Shown here in pieces: positions 48,161-57,346 of a stretch of 64,000 nucleotides of DNA. Numbering within the stretch: the first letter of the stretch is position 1; the number at the start of each line of letters is the position of its first letter. A model generated the notes under the pieces. It had not been told where the DNA came from and searched no databases. It worked only from the letters and a program-made list of their open reading frames with translations. The position numbers and the translations under genes are program-made. Source of the DNA: CATOSP01 sp965204715 (GTDB lineage: Bacteria > Chloroflexota > Dehalococcoidia > Lucifugimonadales > UBA3495); the NCBI GenBank assembly GCA_965204715.1, contig OZ242009.1, positions 4,216,001-4,280,000 of the forward strand, given 5' to 3'.

Positions 48161-48419
48161 CGGCCGGCAGGATTGTTGTGTAAGCTGTCCGCCTCTAATT
48201 GGTCTCCCATTCTATTCTGCCTCCCACCTCATCGAGCTTCTCCATACGTCCCTCATCCACACGACAGGCAAACAAATTCGTGATTCCCACAAAGTGCCGG
48301 TACATGACCGACCGTCCCCGCCTGTCTAAAATGGCGCCACACCCCGTTGTCACACGCCTCTGCACTCGGGTTGTCCAACTGGAATTGGGTCCGGAGCATC
48401 GGCCGGATTGGTCCAAGAC

Positions 48420-48962
48420 GTGAAAAGCATGTTGCTGCTGCAAGCCATCATAGTCCCAACCGCCTTGTGGCTGTTGGTCGGGCAAGGGGAGTTGCTGGCC
48501 AACGGCGCGTCGCGCCTGCTGGTGAAGGACGCACTGGCCGGGCCGTACCTGCTGGAAGTTGGCATTCTGCCCGGAACGCCGCGGGTCGGCACGCTGCACG
48601 TCACGGTTCTGGTCAATGAGGCGGCAGGGGGAACTCCCTTTACGGATGCCCTGGTTGAAGTCACCGCGGACGGGCCGGAAGGGGCCACTAACACCGGGCC
48701 GGTGAGGGCGGTCAACTCGGCGTTGGACCTCCGGTTCTACGAGGCCGATCTGCCGCTGGACGCGGAAGGCGTATGGACCTTGACAGTATACGTCGACGGC
48801 CCACTGGGGCCGGGCCAGCTTGTGCGAGAGATGCAGGTCAGGCCCGCACAGGGTCTCGACCTGGTGTGGGTACTGGCGGTGTTGGTGGCGCTAACGGCAC
48901 TGGGGATATGGATATGGGACCGTATACGTGCAGGGCGCAGACGGCGGCAGCGTGAGACCTAA
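48420..48962 (+). CDS. membrane-anchored beta-domain protein
   Basis: About 180 residues (start uncertain; GTG 48420 or ATG 48429). N-terminal hydrophobic helix (LLLQAIIVPTALWLLVG), an extracytoplasmic beta domain like FixH/YtkA or CopC (VGILPGTPRVGTLHVTVLVNEAAGG; ALDLRFYEADLPLDAEGVWTLTVYVDG), and a C-terminal helix (VWVLAVLVALTALGIWIWD) with a basic end. It is 15 bp from the large membrane protein next. The 259 bp upstream hold no gene. Confidence 0.6.
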   Translation: MKSMLLLQAIIVPTALWLLVGQGELLANGASRLLVKDALAGPYLLEVGILPGTPRVGTLHVTVLVNEAAGGTPFTDALVEVTADGPEGATNTGPVRAVNSALDLRFYEADLPLDAEGVWTLTVYVDGPLGPGQLVREMQVRPAQGLDLVWVLAVLVALTALGIWIWDRIRAGRRRRQRET

Positions 48963-48977
48963 GAGCGTCGGGTTGCC

Positions 48978-50549
48978 ATGAAACACCTCAAGACCATTCT
49001 TCCGTTGTCGGCGTTTGTCCTGTTGATTGGAGCCGCTCCGGCCTACGCTCACGGGTTCGGAGAGCGGACAGAATTGCCGGTGCCGTTGGGGTATTTCCTG
49101 CTGGGATCGGGCGCGGTGGTAGCCCTGTCGTTTGCCGTCATGGGCCTGTTCGTGAGAGGGACGACACGCAGTGGGTCTTACTGGCGGTACGATCTGCTTC
49201 GGCATGGATGGTTGAGGTGGGTCCTCACGGCTCCATTCCCGGGATTTCCCATCAAGATAGCCTCCGTGTTCCTGCTGGTGGTCGTGATTGTTACAGGCCT
49301 GTTTGGAGACCAGACGCCCTCTGCCAACTTCGCCCCCAGCTTCGTGTGGATTATCTGGTGGGTGGGCATGGCCTACGTTGCGGCCCTGATAGGAAATGTT
49401 TGGGCTGTCATCAATCCGTGGAAGATACTGTTTGACTGGTGGGAGTGGATATACGGCCAGTTGCGACCGGGTTCCCAACTGGCCCCGGCGCGCGAGTACC
49501 CGGAAGGGTGGGGGATGTGGCCTGCACTGGCCCTATTCCTGGCATTCGCATGGCTCCAGGACGCTTTTCCCAGGTCCGCCGTCCCGGTGCTGGTGGCGTG
49601 GATGGCGATCATCTACTCCGTGATTACGTTTGCGGGGATGGCGATATTCGGCAAGCGCCAGTGGTTGAGGAATGGAGAAGTGTTCTCGGTGGTGTTCGGT
49701 TTCCTGGCCCGATTCTCCCTTACGGAGACGAGGGTGTTGGACCCGGAAGTCTGCCGGGTGTGCGCGTCGGGATGCCAGGTAGCAGCTGCAGGCCTTGACG
49801 CGAGCGAGTGGGACGGCTGTGTGGACTGCTACGAATGTTTCGAGAAGTCCGGCAGCAGGCAAATCAGCCTCCGTCCGTTCGCAATGGGGTTGTCCCGGAA
49901 TGAGCCGGTCTCCAACGACGTCCTGGCCGTGGTGGTGCTCCTTCTGGCGACGGTGACATTCGACGGGTTCGGCGCGACATCGGCATGGGCCAATGTCCAG
50001 TCGGTGTTTCTAACCGCCTTCCCAACGCTGATGGGCAATCCGGTGGTGAACGGTCTGACCATTGCCGATACGTTGGGGGTGCTGCTGTTCCCGGTGGCCT
50101 TCTTCCTCGTGTACCTGCTGTTCTGCTTCTTCATGGCGGGGGCTGTGGGGAAGAGCCTTGGCGCGATGGAACTGGCCCGGGCCTTCGCCTATTCCCTGAT
50201 ACCCATAGCGCTGGCCTACAATATCTCCCACTTCATCACCCTGCTGCTGGTCCAGGGGCAACTGATCATCAACCTGGCATCCGACCCATTCGGTTTCGGA
50301 TGGGACCTGTTCGGCACGGCTGACTACCAGGTATACCAGGGCATCATCACGGCTGAAATTCTGTGGTTCCTGTCGGTGGCCGTGGTCGTAGTGGGGCACG
50401 TCATCGCGGTATACCTGGCCCACTTGGCGTCCATGCGTATTTTCCAGGACCGCAGCATGGCGATGAACAGCCAGTACCCGATGCTCACGCTGATGGTGAT
50501 GTACACCGTCGTGAGTCTCTGGATACTGGCGCAGCCTATAGCAGCGTAA
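48978..50549 (+). CDS. polytopic membrane protein with CxxC cluster (FedB-like?)
   Basis: 523 residues: a signal peptide ending PAYAHGFGER, then about 11 transmembrane helices. In a loop near residues 255-295 there is CRVCASGCQV and CVDCYECFEK, a six-Cys cluster likely to bind metal. The pair small membrane beta-protein plus large membrane protein resembles loci annotated as fenitrothion hydrolase (FedA/FedB), but I cannot verify the similarity. A respiratory or redox membrane function is an equal option. Acts with the protein encoded at 48420. Confidence 0.5.
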   Translation: MKHLKTILPLSAFVLLIGAAPAYAHGFGERTELPVPLGYFLLGSGAVVALSFAVMGLFVRGTTRSGSYWRYDLLRHGWLRWVLTAPFPGFPIKIASVFLLVVVIVTGLFGDQTPSANFAPSFVWIIWWVGMAYVAALIGNVWAVINPWKILFDWWEWIYGQLRPGSQLAPAREYPEGWGMWPALALFLAFAWLQDAFPRSAVPVLVAWMAIIYSVITFAGMAIFGKRQWLRNGEVFSVVFGFLARFSLTETRVLDPEVCRVCASGCQVAAAGLDASEWDGCVDCYECFEKSGSRQISLRPFAMGLSRNEPVSNDVLAVVVLLLATVTFDGFGATSAWANVQSVFLTAFPTLMGNPVVNGLTIADTLGVLLFPVAFFLVYLLFCFFMAGAVGKSLGAMELARAFAYSLIPIALAYNISHFITLLLVQGQLIINLASDPFGFGWDLFGTADYQVYQGIITAEILWFLSVAVVVVGHVIAVYLAHLASMRIFQDRSMAMNSQYPMLTLMVMYTVVSLWILAQPIAA

Positions 50550-50708
50550 TTGCTGCCATTAGCCCCCCAAGCTCGGCACGCGCAGCATCAACCGGCTACA
50601 GGTTCCCCACGTCGGCGGGTATGGTGTAAGATAACCTGAAACGTAATTAGTGATTAGTGTCCGGCGGGTCGGCCACTCTCCATTAACCACCAGCGCGGGA
50701 GGAATGTC

Positions 50709-51785
50709 TTGGCCAAGATCACGATAATCGGTACTGGGCTAATCGGCACCTCTCTTGCGCTGGCGCTGAAGCAGGCGAATCTGAGGAACGTCGAAATCGT
50801 CGGTACGGACTCCGACAGCCGGTCCCGGGCCGGAGCGCAAAAGTCAGGCGGGTTCGACCGCGTTGAGAACCGGCTGCTGAACGCCCTCCGTGATGTGGAC
50901 ATCGTGGTCCTGGCCACTCCGGTCATGGCCATGAAGGAGTTGATGGAGATTATTGGCCCAGAGCTTCCCAATGGCTGCCTCGTAACCGACGTTGGCAGCT
51001 CGAAACGGGTGGTTATGGACTGGGCCGAGGAATACCTGCCGCGGGGCATAGATTTCGTCGGCGGACATCCCATGGCGGGGAGGGAGACGCCCGGCCCGGA
51101 GAACGCCGACGCCAACCTGTTCCGCGACAAGGCTTACTGCGTGATACCCAGGGCCGACGCCCGCGAGCAGGCCGTATCAGAGGTGGCTACGCTGGTGCAG
51201 GCCGTTGGCGCCCGCCCCTTCTACATCGGCGTAGACGAGCATGACAGCTTCGTGGCGGCTGTCAGTCACCTGCCCTTTATGCTCTCCGTGGGGCTGGTCG
51301 GTTGCACCTCCAAGAGCGCCAACTGGGAAGACATCGCCCAACTTGCGTCCTCGGGTTATCACGACCTGACACGGCTTGCGTCGGGAGACCCCATCATGCA
51401 CCGGGACATCTGCGCGACAAATTCCCAGCACATCGTCGCGTGGATCGATGCATTCATCCGTGAGCTTTACTACATCCGGCAGTCATTGGACACCCAGACG
51501 AAAGAAGACACACAGGAGTTGCAGCGGTCGATCCAAGTCCTGGCCGACCAGGCTCTGTCGAAGCCCTCGATGGATTCCGATGTTGAGGGCCTCCAGAAGC
51601 TTTTTGAGGATGCCGCAGTAGCGCGGGGTCAGTGGCTGGCCGGCGAAGTCAACTCAAGGTCTCGGGATGCCTCGCCAGAAATACCCAGCTTCGCTGAAAG
51701 CATGGGGGAGATGTTCGCTGGACGCAGGCTTATGGAGAAATCACGGCAGTTCTTCGGCGGCCGCGACCAGGAACGCCGCAGGTAG
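50709..51785 (+). CDS. tyrA: prephenate dehydrogenase
   Basis: 358 residues, TTG start after GGGAGGA. Rossmann motif IGTGLIGTSLALAL, VVLATPV, TDVGSSK and FVGGHPMAGRETPGP are diagnostic of TyrA. The enzyme oxidatively decarboxylates prephenate (or arogenate) to the tyrosine precursor. No ACT domain; instead a variable 90-residue C-terminal extension follows. It stands 65 bp before gmk. Confidence 0.95.
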   Translation: MAKITIIGTGLIGTSLALALKQANLRNVEIVGTDSDSRSRAGAQKSGGFDRVENRLLNALRDVDIVVLATPVMAMKELMEIIGPELPNGCLVTDVGSSKRVVMDWAEEYLPRGIDFVGGHPMAGRETPGPENADANLFRDKAYCVIPRADAREQAVSEVATLVQAVGARPFYIGVDEHDSFVAAVSHLPFMLSVGLVGCTSKSANWEDIAQLASSGYHDLTRLASGDPIMHRDICATNSQHIVAWIDAFIRELYYIRQSLDTQTKEDTQELQRSIQVLADQALSKPSMDSDVEGLQKLFEDAAVARGQWLAGEVNSRSRDASPEIPSFAESMGEMFAGRRLMEKSRQFFGGRDQERRR

Positions 51786-51849
51786 TGGGCGGAGTCACAT
51801 GGGCTGGTCCCAGGTATCTTCGGCAGCTATCCCAATCCGGACGTGACAG

Positions 51850-52470
51850 ATGTATAAAGCATCTGAGGACTTCTCGTCTTCGCCGTTGCTGGTAGTACTT
51901 TCTGGGCCCTCCGGTGTCGGCAAGGACGCAGCCCTGGACGCGCTGAAACGGCTTGACCGCCCCTGGCGTTTCGCGGTGACTGCAACCACCAGGCCCAGGC
52001 GGAAGTCCGAACAGGATGGAACGGACTACATATTCCTGGACACCGCATCGTTCCTGGATCTGAGAGAGCGCAACGAGTTGCTGGAATCGGCCCAGGTGTA
52101 TGGAAAGTGGTACGGCGTGCCCCGGGGCCAGGTGCGGGACGCCCTGCGGGATAACTGGGACGTGTTCCTGAAGATCGACGTGCAGGGCGCCGCCACCATC
52201 CGCAAGATCGTCCCCGGCGCGGTCTTCATAATCATGGTCCCGGAAAGTCTCGATGCTCTGAGGGACCGGCTGGCCCTGCGGGAGACCGAGGACGTTGAGG
52301 AATTGGAGTTGCGGCTGCAAACCGCCAGGGACGAATTGTCCCGTGCCGGGGAATTCGATTACCGGGTGGTCAACCGGGATGGGGAGTTGGAGCAAGCGGT
52401 GGCGGACATCGACGCGATCATCCGGGCGGAGAAGTGCCGCGTGACACTCCGTGAGGTCCCGCAAATATGA
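51850..52470 (+). CDS. gmk: guanylate kinase
   Basis: 206 residues. P-loop LSGPSGVGKD, TATTRPRR, DGTDYIFLD and LLESAQVYGKWYGVP with the GMP-binding residues, KIDVQGAATIRK and RLALRETEDVEELELRL are all typical of Gmk, which phosphorylates GMP to GDP. The sequence ends with the usual YRVVNRDGELEQAV. Confidence 0.96.
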   Translation: MYKASEDFSSSPLLVVLSGPSGVGKDAALDALKRLDRPWRFAVTATTRPRRKSEQDGTDYIFLDTASFLDLRERNELLESAQVYGKWYGVPRGQVRDALRDNWDVFLKIDVQGAATIRKIVPGAVFIIMVPESLDALRDRLALRETEDVEELELRLQTARDELSRAGEFDYRVVNRDGELEQAVADIDAIIRAEKCRVTLREVPQI

Positions 52471-52551
52471 ACCCATCTCCGTGCAAGTTCATTCCCATCA
52501 CTGCCTGCGCGAAGGGGACAACTCTCGCCGGGGATTGTATGCAGGGGGTCA

Positions 52552-53478
52552 GTGGGCATACGGGACGGATCCTTCATGGTTAGTGGACCCAGCCAGGCGC
52601 CGCTGAGACCCAGGCTACCGGAATGGCTCAAGGTGCCGGCGCCCGGCAACCCGGGCTACATCCGCCTCAAGAACCTGGTGCGGGAACAGCAACTCCATAC
52701 TGTCTGCGAAGAAGCCCATTGTCCCAACATTGGAGAGTGCTGGGCACGCGGGACGGCCACCTTCATGATTCTGGGCGACATCTGCACCCGGCGTTGCCAC
52801 TACTGCGCCGTGACCACCGGTCGGCCCACCGGGATCGACCTCCAAGAGCCGGCGCGCCTGGCCGAGACGGTTGCCACGATGGGCCTCGGCTACTGCGTGA
52901 TTACATCGGTGAACCGGGACGACCTCCAGGACGGCGGGGCCTTCATCTTCGCTGCCTGTATTCGGCAGGTGCGGGAAAAGTCGCCCGGATGCCGCGTGGA
53001 GGTGCTGATCCCCGACTTTGCCGGTTCGTGGACTGCGTTGAAGAAAGTGGTCGACGAACGGCCGGATGTCCTGAACCACAACATCGAATCAACCCGGAGG
53101 GTGTTCCACCGAGTCCGCCCGAGGGGAGACTACCGCCTATCATTGGACCTGCTCGCCAAGGCCAAGCAGCTTGACCCCGCCACCGTCACCAAGTCCGGAA
53201 TCATCGCCGGGATGGGTGAGAGCATCGACGAAATCATCGAAACGATGGAGGACCTCCGGGAAGTTGACTGCGACCTGTTGACCATCGGTCAGTACCTGCG
53301 CCCGTCGGCGAAGCACATCCCCATCGACCGCTTCTACATGCCGGACGAGTTTGCCATGCTACGGGAGGCTGGGGAGAGGATGGGGTTCAAGCATGTCGCG
53401 TCAGGCCCGCTCGTCCGCAGTTCCTATCACGCCGACGAGCAACACGATGCGTCAAGGCCGCCCATGTCCGCCGGCTAG
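52552..53478 (+). CDS. lipA: lipoyl synthase (radical SAM)
   Basis: 308 residues. The auxiliary cluster CEEAHCPNIGEC and the radical SAM CTRRCHYC are both present; RSSYHADE near the end supplies the conserved Arg-Ser-Ser. The enzyme inserts two sulfurs into protein-bound octanoate to give lipoate. GTG 52552 lies after GGGGG; ATG 52576 is an alternative. Its stop shares a CTAG with the convergent gene. Confidence 0.96.
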   Translation: MGIRDGSFMVSGPSQAPLRPRLPEWLKVPAPGNPGYIRLKNLVREQQLHTVCEEAHCPNIGECWARGTATFMILGDICTRRCHYCAVTTGRPTGIDLQEPARLAETVATMGLGYCVITSVNRDDLQDGGAFIFAACIRQVREKSPGCRVEVLIPDFAGSWTALKKVVDERPDVLNHNIESTRRVFHRVRPRGDYRLSLDLLAKAKQLDPATVTKSGIIAGMGESIDEIIETMEDLREVDCDLLTIGQYLRPSAKHIPIDRFYMPDEFAMLREAGERMGFKHVASGPLVRSSYHADEQHDASRPPMSAG

Positions 53479-54527
53479 CCCACCGGCCTTCTGGCACGGA
53501 GGGCTCTCCAGTACAGGCTCAGGCTTACCAGGAAGGGAATAACCGAGTAGACCACCCGGAACAGCAGGGTAACAAGCACAGCCTGCTCCAGGGGCGCGCC
53601 CAGCAGGTGAAAGACCCCGGCCATTGAGCCTTCCTGCACTCCCAGTCCACCCGGCACCATAGACATCACTCCGGCCGCCACGCCGATGGCGAACCCGGTC
53701 ACTACCACCTCCGGCGCGACTCCGCCGCCCAAAGCCTCGAAACACAGCCAGACCACCGCGACTCGTGAAGCCCGGTCCAATACGATTAGCCCGACGGGCG
53801 CAATCAGGTGGACCGGACGAGTAGTGACCGATGAGAGACCGTGGCGGAGGGTCTCCTCGAAGTCGTTGAGCCCGCGGGCCAACCTGCGCCGCGTCACCAT
53901 CCGCCAGACCCATCCCACGAACCCGAGGGTGCGTCCACGTATAGGATGCACGAAGATCACCAAGGCGGCGGCGGCAAAACCCACTGCCAGCGCCAGGGCG
54001 CCGGCGCCGGCAGCCATTGCCAGGGGGGTTGGCAGCGGATGGCGAAACGCGAGATATGCCAGCCCTGCGGGAATGATGAAAAAGAAAATAAGGCTTTCCA
54101 GATATCCGTGGAACAAAGACGGCGCCAGAGCGTCGCCCGCGCGGACGCCGCGCCGCACCAATAGCAACAGGCGCAACGGATGGCCTGCCACCCCGCCTAT
54201 CATGGTGATCATGGCAGAGGAGACGAATCCAATCCCCAGGAGCGTCCGGGGGCGAAGGTTTATTCCGAAGGAACGGTTCAGCAGGGCGTAGCTATAGGTC
54301 GAGCAGGCGTAGGAGAAAAACGCTGTGATAACCGCGGCGGATACCAGCCGCCAATCGGCGGCGGCGATGGACATGCGCACGTTGCGCCAGTCGAGGACGA
54401 CAACCAACACTCCAACGAGCGCCAGGCAAACAACCCCGGCCACCAGCGCCCTGCTCTGGTTCCCCGACAGGTGCATCCGGGGGTTTCGCCCGAGTTGTGC
54501 TGCGGTGTTGGGTAGTTCCTTCGCCAT
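53475..54527 (-). CDS. YbhN-like (lysylphosphatidylglycerol synthase TM-domain) membrane protein
   Basis: 350 residues with about eight transmembrane helices. AMITMIGGVAGHPLRLLLLVRRGV, SLFHGYLESLIFFFIIPAG and MSMVPGGLGVQEGSMAGVFHLLG match the LPG_synthase_TM/UPF0104 family, whose P(G)GGxGxxE motif is diagnostic. Without a catalytic GNAT domain, a lipid-flipping role is usually suggested. It converges on lipA. Confidence 0.85.
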   Translation of the reverse strand: MAKELPNTAAQLGRNPRMHLSGNQSRALVAGVVCLALVGVLVVVLDWRNVRMSIAAADWRLVSAAVITAFFSYACSTYSYALLNRSFGINLRPRTLLGIGFVSSAMITMIGGVAGHPLRLLLLVRRGVRAGDALAPSLFHGYLESLIFFFIIPAGLAYLAFRHPLPTPLAMAAGAGALALAVGFAAAALVIFVHPIRGRTLGFVGWVWRMVTRRRLARGLNDFEETLRHGLSSVTTRPVHLIAPVGLIVLDRASRVAVVWLCFEALGGGVAPEVVVTGFAIGVAAGVMSMVPGGLGVQEGSMAGVFHLLGAPLEQAVLVTLLFRVVYSVIPFLVSLSLYWRALRARRPVG

Positions 54528-54871
54528 TCGACAATCGCGCAGTAGTCAGCGTTGTCTGGCCGCAACAGGAATCCAAACGGGTGATGAAGATTCCGGCGGC
54601 CATCCGCCAGTGTTGCGGCGGCTGCACTGAGTCTGAGTCTGGCCCTGTAGCCGCCGATATAGCCTACCCGCACCGGCGTCCCGAAATCAATAACCGCGCC
54701 TGTGTTCTCAAGCTTGCCCGATTGTGGCAGGCAATGCGGAGTCAGCCGTTCGGTCTGTCCATTGCAGCCACGCTCGTCGCAATCCTGACCGGTTCGCGCT
54801 TGCTCACCATTGGACATTGCATGTACCGCCGGGAAATGGAATGCCGCGACCGGAACGAAGCGAGGCTTCCC
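54528..54871. other. 344-bp divergent intergenic region
   Basis: No supported gene. It separates the leftward YbhN-like gene from the rightward thrC promoter and presumably holds the leftward promoter, which I cannot point to. Confidence 0.4.
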
Positions 54872-54901
54872 TTGACAACCGTAGACCCCCTTTGCTACCA
54901 T
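54872..54901 (+). promoter_or_regulatory. probable thrC promoter
   Basis: TTGACA 54872-54877, 18-bp spacer, TACCAT 54896-54901. About 115 bases of leader follow, with a small hairpin CCCCGG / CCGGGG near 54914-54933 and no T-run. Confidence 0.5.
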
Positions 54902-55021
54902 CGCCGTCAGTCCCCGGATTAGGAACCGGGGTATTACCTTGTGTAACCGTCACTGCAATGCGAATCCTCGGCGCCCGTACCGGGTTTGGGGCGACGTTCT
55001 TCTAAGGAGGTCCCGGCTCAG

Positions 55022-56311
55022 TTGTCTTTCACCAGTGGACTCAAGTGCCGGGAGTGCGGCAGGGAGTTTCCCTCCGAACCCCTGAATGTGTGTGATTTCT
55101 GCTTCGGGCCGTTGGAAGTGGTCTACGACTACGCCACCATTTCCGAGGTCATCAGCCACGACCGGATTAGCAGCGGCCCCCTCAGCATCTGGCGCTACCA
55201 TGACCTGCTCCCTGCCAGTGGTGAGGATCCGGTCGACATTATGGCCGGGTTCACTCCCCTGATGAAGGCCCGGAACCTGGGTAAGCGCTTGGGCCTCAAC
55301 AACCTCTACATTAAGAACGACAGCGTAAACCCATCCTTCTCCTTCAAAGACAGGGTTGTCTCCGTCGCATCAACCAAGGCCGTCGAGTTCGGCTTCGACA
55401 CACTTGCCTGCGCCTCCACTGGCAACTTGGCTTGCAGCGTCGCCGCCCACTCCGCCCGCGCCGGCATCCGTTCCTACGTCTTCATCCCATGGGACTTGGA
55501 GACCGGCAAGATAGTCGGCGCAGCCGTCTACGGCCCCACACTGGTATCCGTTGAGGGCACCTACGATGAGGTGAACCGCCTTTGCAGCGAAGTGGCCGAC
55601 AACTACCCCTGGGCCTTCGTCAACATCAACATGCGCCCCTACTACGCCGAGGGCAGCAAGACCCTTGGCTACGAGGTTGCCGAACAACTGGACTGGCGGC
55701 TGCCGGACCACGTGGTCATTCCCAGCGCCTCCGGGGCCATGTTCACCAAGATATGGAAGGGCTTCAATGAACTGGCTTGCCTGGGCCTGCTCGATGGCGT
55801 GGAGGCCAGTTCCTTCGGACCCGACCAGAACACCGTCCACCACCCGGCCGTCACCACCCGGATGCACATGGCGCAGGCCGAAGGCTGTTCCCCCATCGTG
55901 TCCGCTTGGGCCAACGGTCAGGCCCATGTCGTCCCGGTGCGTCCCGACACCATCGCCAAGTCCCTGGCCATCGGCAATCCTGCCGACGGAATATACGCCA
56001 TCCGCGTATTGAACGAGTCCGGCGGCACTGCCAACGCAGTCCCCGAGCCGGAGGTAGTCGAGGGCATCAAACTGCTGGCCCAGACCGAGGGGATTTTCAC
56101 CGAGACCGCCGGCGGCGTTACCGTATCGGCCCTGAAGTCCCTGGCCGAGAGCGGCGCAATCCAACCCGATGAGTTGACCGTCGTATACATAACGGGCAAC
56201 GGTCTGAAAACCCTGGAAGCTGTCGATAGTGTGGTCAATCCCCTTTCCGTCAAGCCCACTATGAGGTCTTTTGAAGGCGCTCTCAACGAGCGGATCGCCG
56301 TTGGTGGGTGA
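55022..56311 (+). CDS. thrC: threonine synthase
   Basis: 429 residues from TTG 55022, 12 bases after AAGGAGG. An N-terminal zinc ribbon (CRECGREF...CDFCFGPLEV) precedes the PLP fold: NDSVNPSFSFKDRVVS with the PLP lysine, ACASTGNLACSVAAHSARAG, PSASGAMFTKIWKGF and the late VVYITGNGLKTLE. The enzyme converts O-phosphohomoserine to threonine; given the sulfur-carrier gene downstream, a homocysteine-forming paralogue cannot be excluded. NIL and MoaD genes follow on the same strand. Confidence 0.92.
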   Translation: MSFTSGLKCRECGREFPSEPLNVCDFCFGPLEVVYDYATISEVISHDRISSGPLSIWRYHDLLPASGEDPVDIMAGFTPLMKARNLGKRLGLNNLYIKNDSVNPSFSFKDRVVSVASTKAVEFGFDTLACASTGNLACSVAAHSARAGIRSYVFIPWDLETGKIVGAAVYGPTLVSVEGTYDEVNRLCSEVADNYPWAFVNINMRPYYAEGSKTLGYEVAEQLDWRLPDHVVIPSASGAMFTKIWKGFNELACLGLLDGVEASSFGPDQNTVHHPAVTTRMHMAQAEGCSPIVSAWANGQAHVVPVRPDTIAKSLAIGNPADGIYAIRVLNESGGTANAVPEPEVVEGIKLLAQTEGIFTETAGGVTVSALKSLAESGAIQPDELTVVYITGNGLKTLEAVDSVVNPLSVKPTMRSFEGALNERIAVGG

Positions 56312-56380
56312 CTCATGCCGACGACGATATGCCATACTGCTGTGCCGTCTGGCACGTGCGTTTAGGGCCCGTCTCTCGAT

Positions 56381-56623
56381 ATGGGAAAGCAACGCGTCAA
56401 GTTCACGTTCCTGGATGACCTGGTCAAGCAGCCGATAATCTACCGGCTGGGCCAGAGTTTCGATATTGTGACCAACATCCGCCGGGCTGACGTGCGCGAG
56501 GACATGGGTTGGGTAGTCCTTGAGCTGGACGGTGACGACGCGGATATCCAGCGCGGCTTGGACTGGGTCAGCGCCATCGGAGTCCGGATAGACCCGGTAA
56601 GCGGGGACGTTGTAGAAGGTTAG
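56381..56623 (+). CDS. NIL-domain protein
   Basis: 80 residues, an entire NIL domain: KFTFLDDLVKQPIIYRLGQSFDIVTNIRRADVREDMGWVVLEL and GLDWVSAIGVRID. NIL is the ferredoxin-like regulatory domain at the C-terminus of methionine ABC transporters, and stands alone beside sulfur-metabolism genes in many anaerobes. It likely senses a sulfur amino acid for the neighbouring pathway. Confidence 0.85.
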   Translation: MGKQRVKFTFLDDLVKQPIIYRLGQSFDIVTNIRRADVREDMGWVVLELDGDDADIQRGLDWVSAIGVRIDPVSGDVVEG

Positions 56624-56694
56624 GGTCCGGTCAATCAAAGGGTCCGCGCGGCGGGGAACCAGCTTTGCTGCCGACTACAGGAGGAGATTCCCAA

Positions 56695-56973
56695 ATGAGC
56701 GTTTTAGTCCGTATCCCCACGCCCTTGCGCCGGATGACCAATGGGCTGGACAAGGTGGAGATGGAGTCCTCCAACCTGTCCGAACTGGTTGAGAAGCTGG
56801 ACGCCGAGTATCCCGGATTCAAGGAGCGGCTGGTCGACGAGAACGGCGAGTTGCGTTACTTCGTCAACATCTACGTCAACGGCGAGGACGTCCGCTTTCT
56901 CAAGGGTCTTGAGACCTTCACCGACTCCGGCGATGAGGTCAGCATCGTTCCCGCGGTTGCCGGAGGGTCGTAG
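56695..56973 (+). CDS. MoaD/ThiS-family sulfur-carrier-like protein
   Basis: 92 residues, ATG after AGGAGGAG. Ubiquitin-like fold: VLVRIPTPLRRM, LSELVEKLDAEYPGFKERLVDENGELRYFVNIYVNGEDVRFL and TFTDSGDEVSIVPAVAGGS. Carriers end in GG, which is thiocarboxylated; here one Ser follows, so it may need trimming, as seen for some carriers in homocysteine synthesis. Third gene of thrC-NIL-MoaD. Confidence 0.88.
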   Translation: MSVLVRIPTPLRRMTNGLDKVEMESSNLSELVEKLDAEYPGFKERLVDENGELRYFVNIYVNGEDVRFLKGLETFTDSGDEVSIVPAVAGGS

Positions 56974-57006
56974 GCCGATTGGGGCAAGCGGCAGGCGTCA
57001 AGCCTT

Positions 57007-57292
57007 TTAAGCTGGCGGTACTCCACGGAGCAACAGGGTAAACAGGATACCAATCAGTCCGGCCAGCATCCCGCCGCCGATACCTATAATCGCCACCATC
57101 AGCTTGTTGATATGACCGTTGAGTTGGTCTAATCCGCCTGTTGACCTGCTAAAACCCGGCGGTCATCTCTGACGCCACTTGGTCTATTCGCAGATTCAAT
57201 TGCTGCTGCTGAGCCGACAGTTCCTCCACCCGCCCTTACAGTATGCCTAGCATCCGCTCCGCAGTGTCCTGGGTGTCGTCCGCCATCGCCAT
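57007..57292 (-). pseudogene. coiled-coil/TM protein remnant
   Basis: From ATG 57292: MAMADDTQDTAERMLGIL, stop TAA, then GRVEELSAQQQQLNLRIDQVASEMTAGF, stop TAG, then after a frameshift LDQLNGHINKLMVAIIGIGGGMLAGLIGILFTLLLRGVPPA to TAA at 57007. The parts (coiled coil then one membrane helix) are those of small host coiled-coil membrane proteins. Two stops and a shift make it dead. It fills the thrC-operon to tgt gap. Confidence 0.6.
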
Positions 57293-57346
57293 TTATCCAT
57301 CTCTTCGCATCCAGGTTGGCTTCCCCACCATAGCCGGAAGGGGATT

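Noticed and set aside
55370..56638. Long minus-strand frame opposite thrC
   Set aside because: Shadow frame; thrC is conserved and the antisense product has Gly/Val/Asp-biased composition without any motif.
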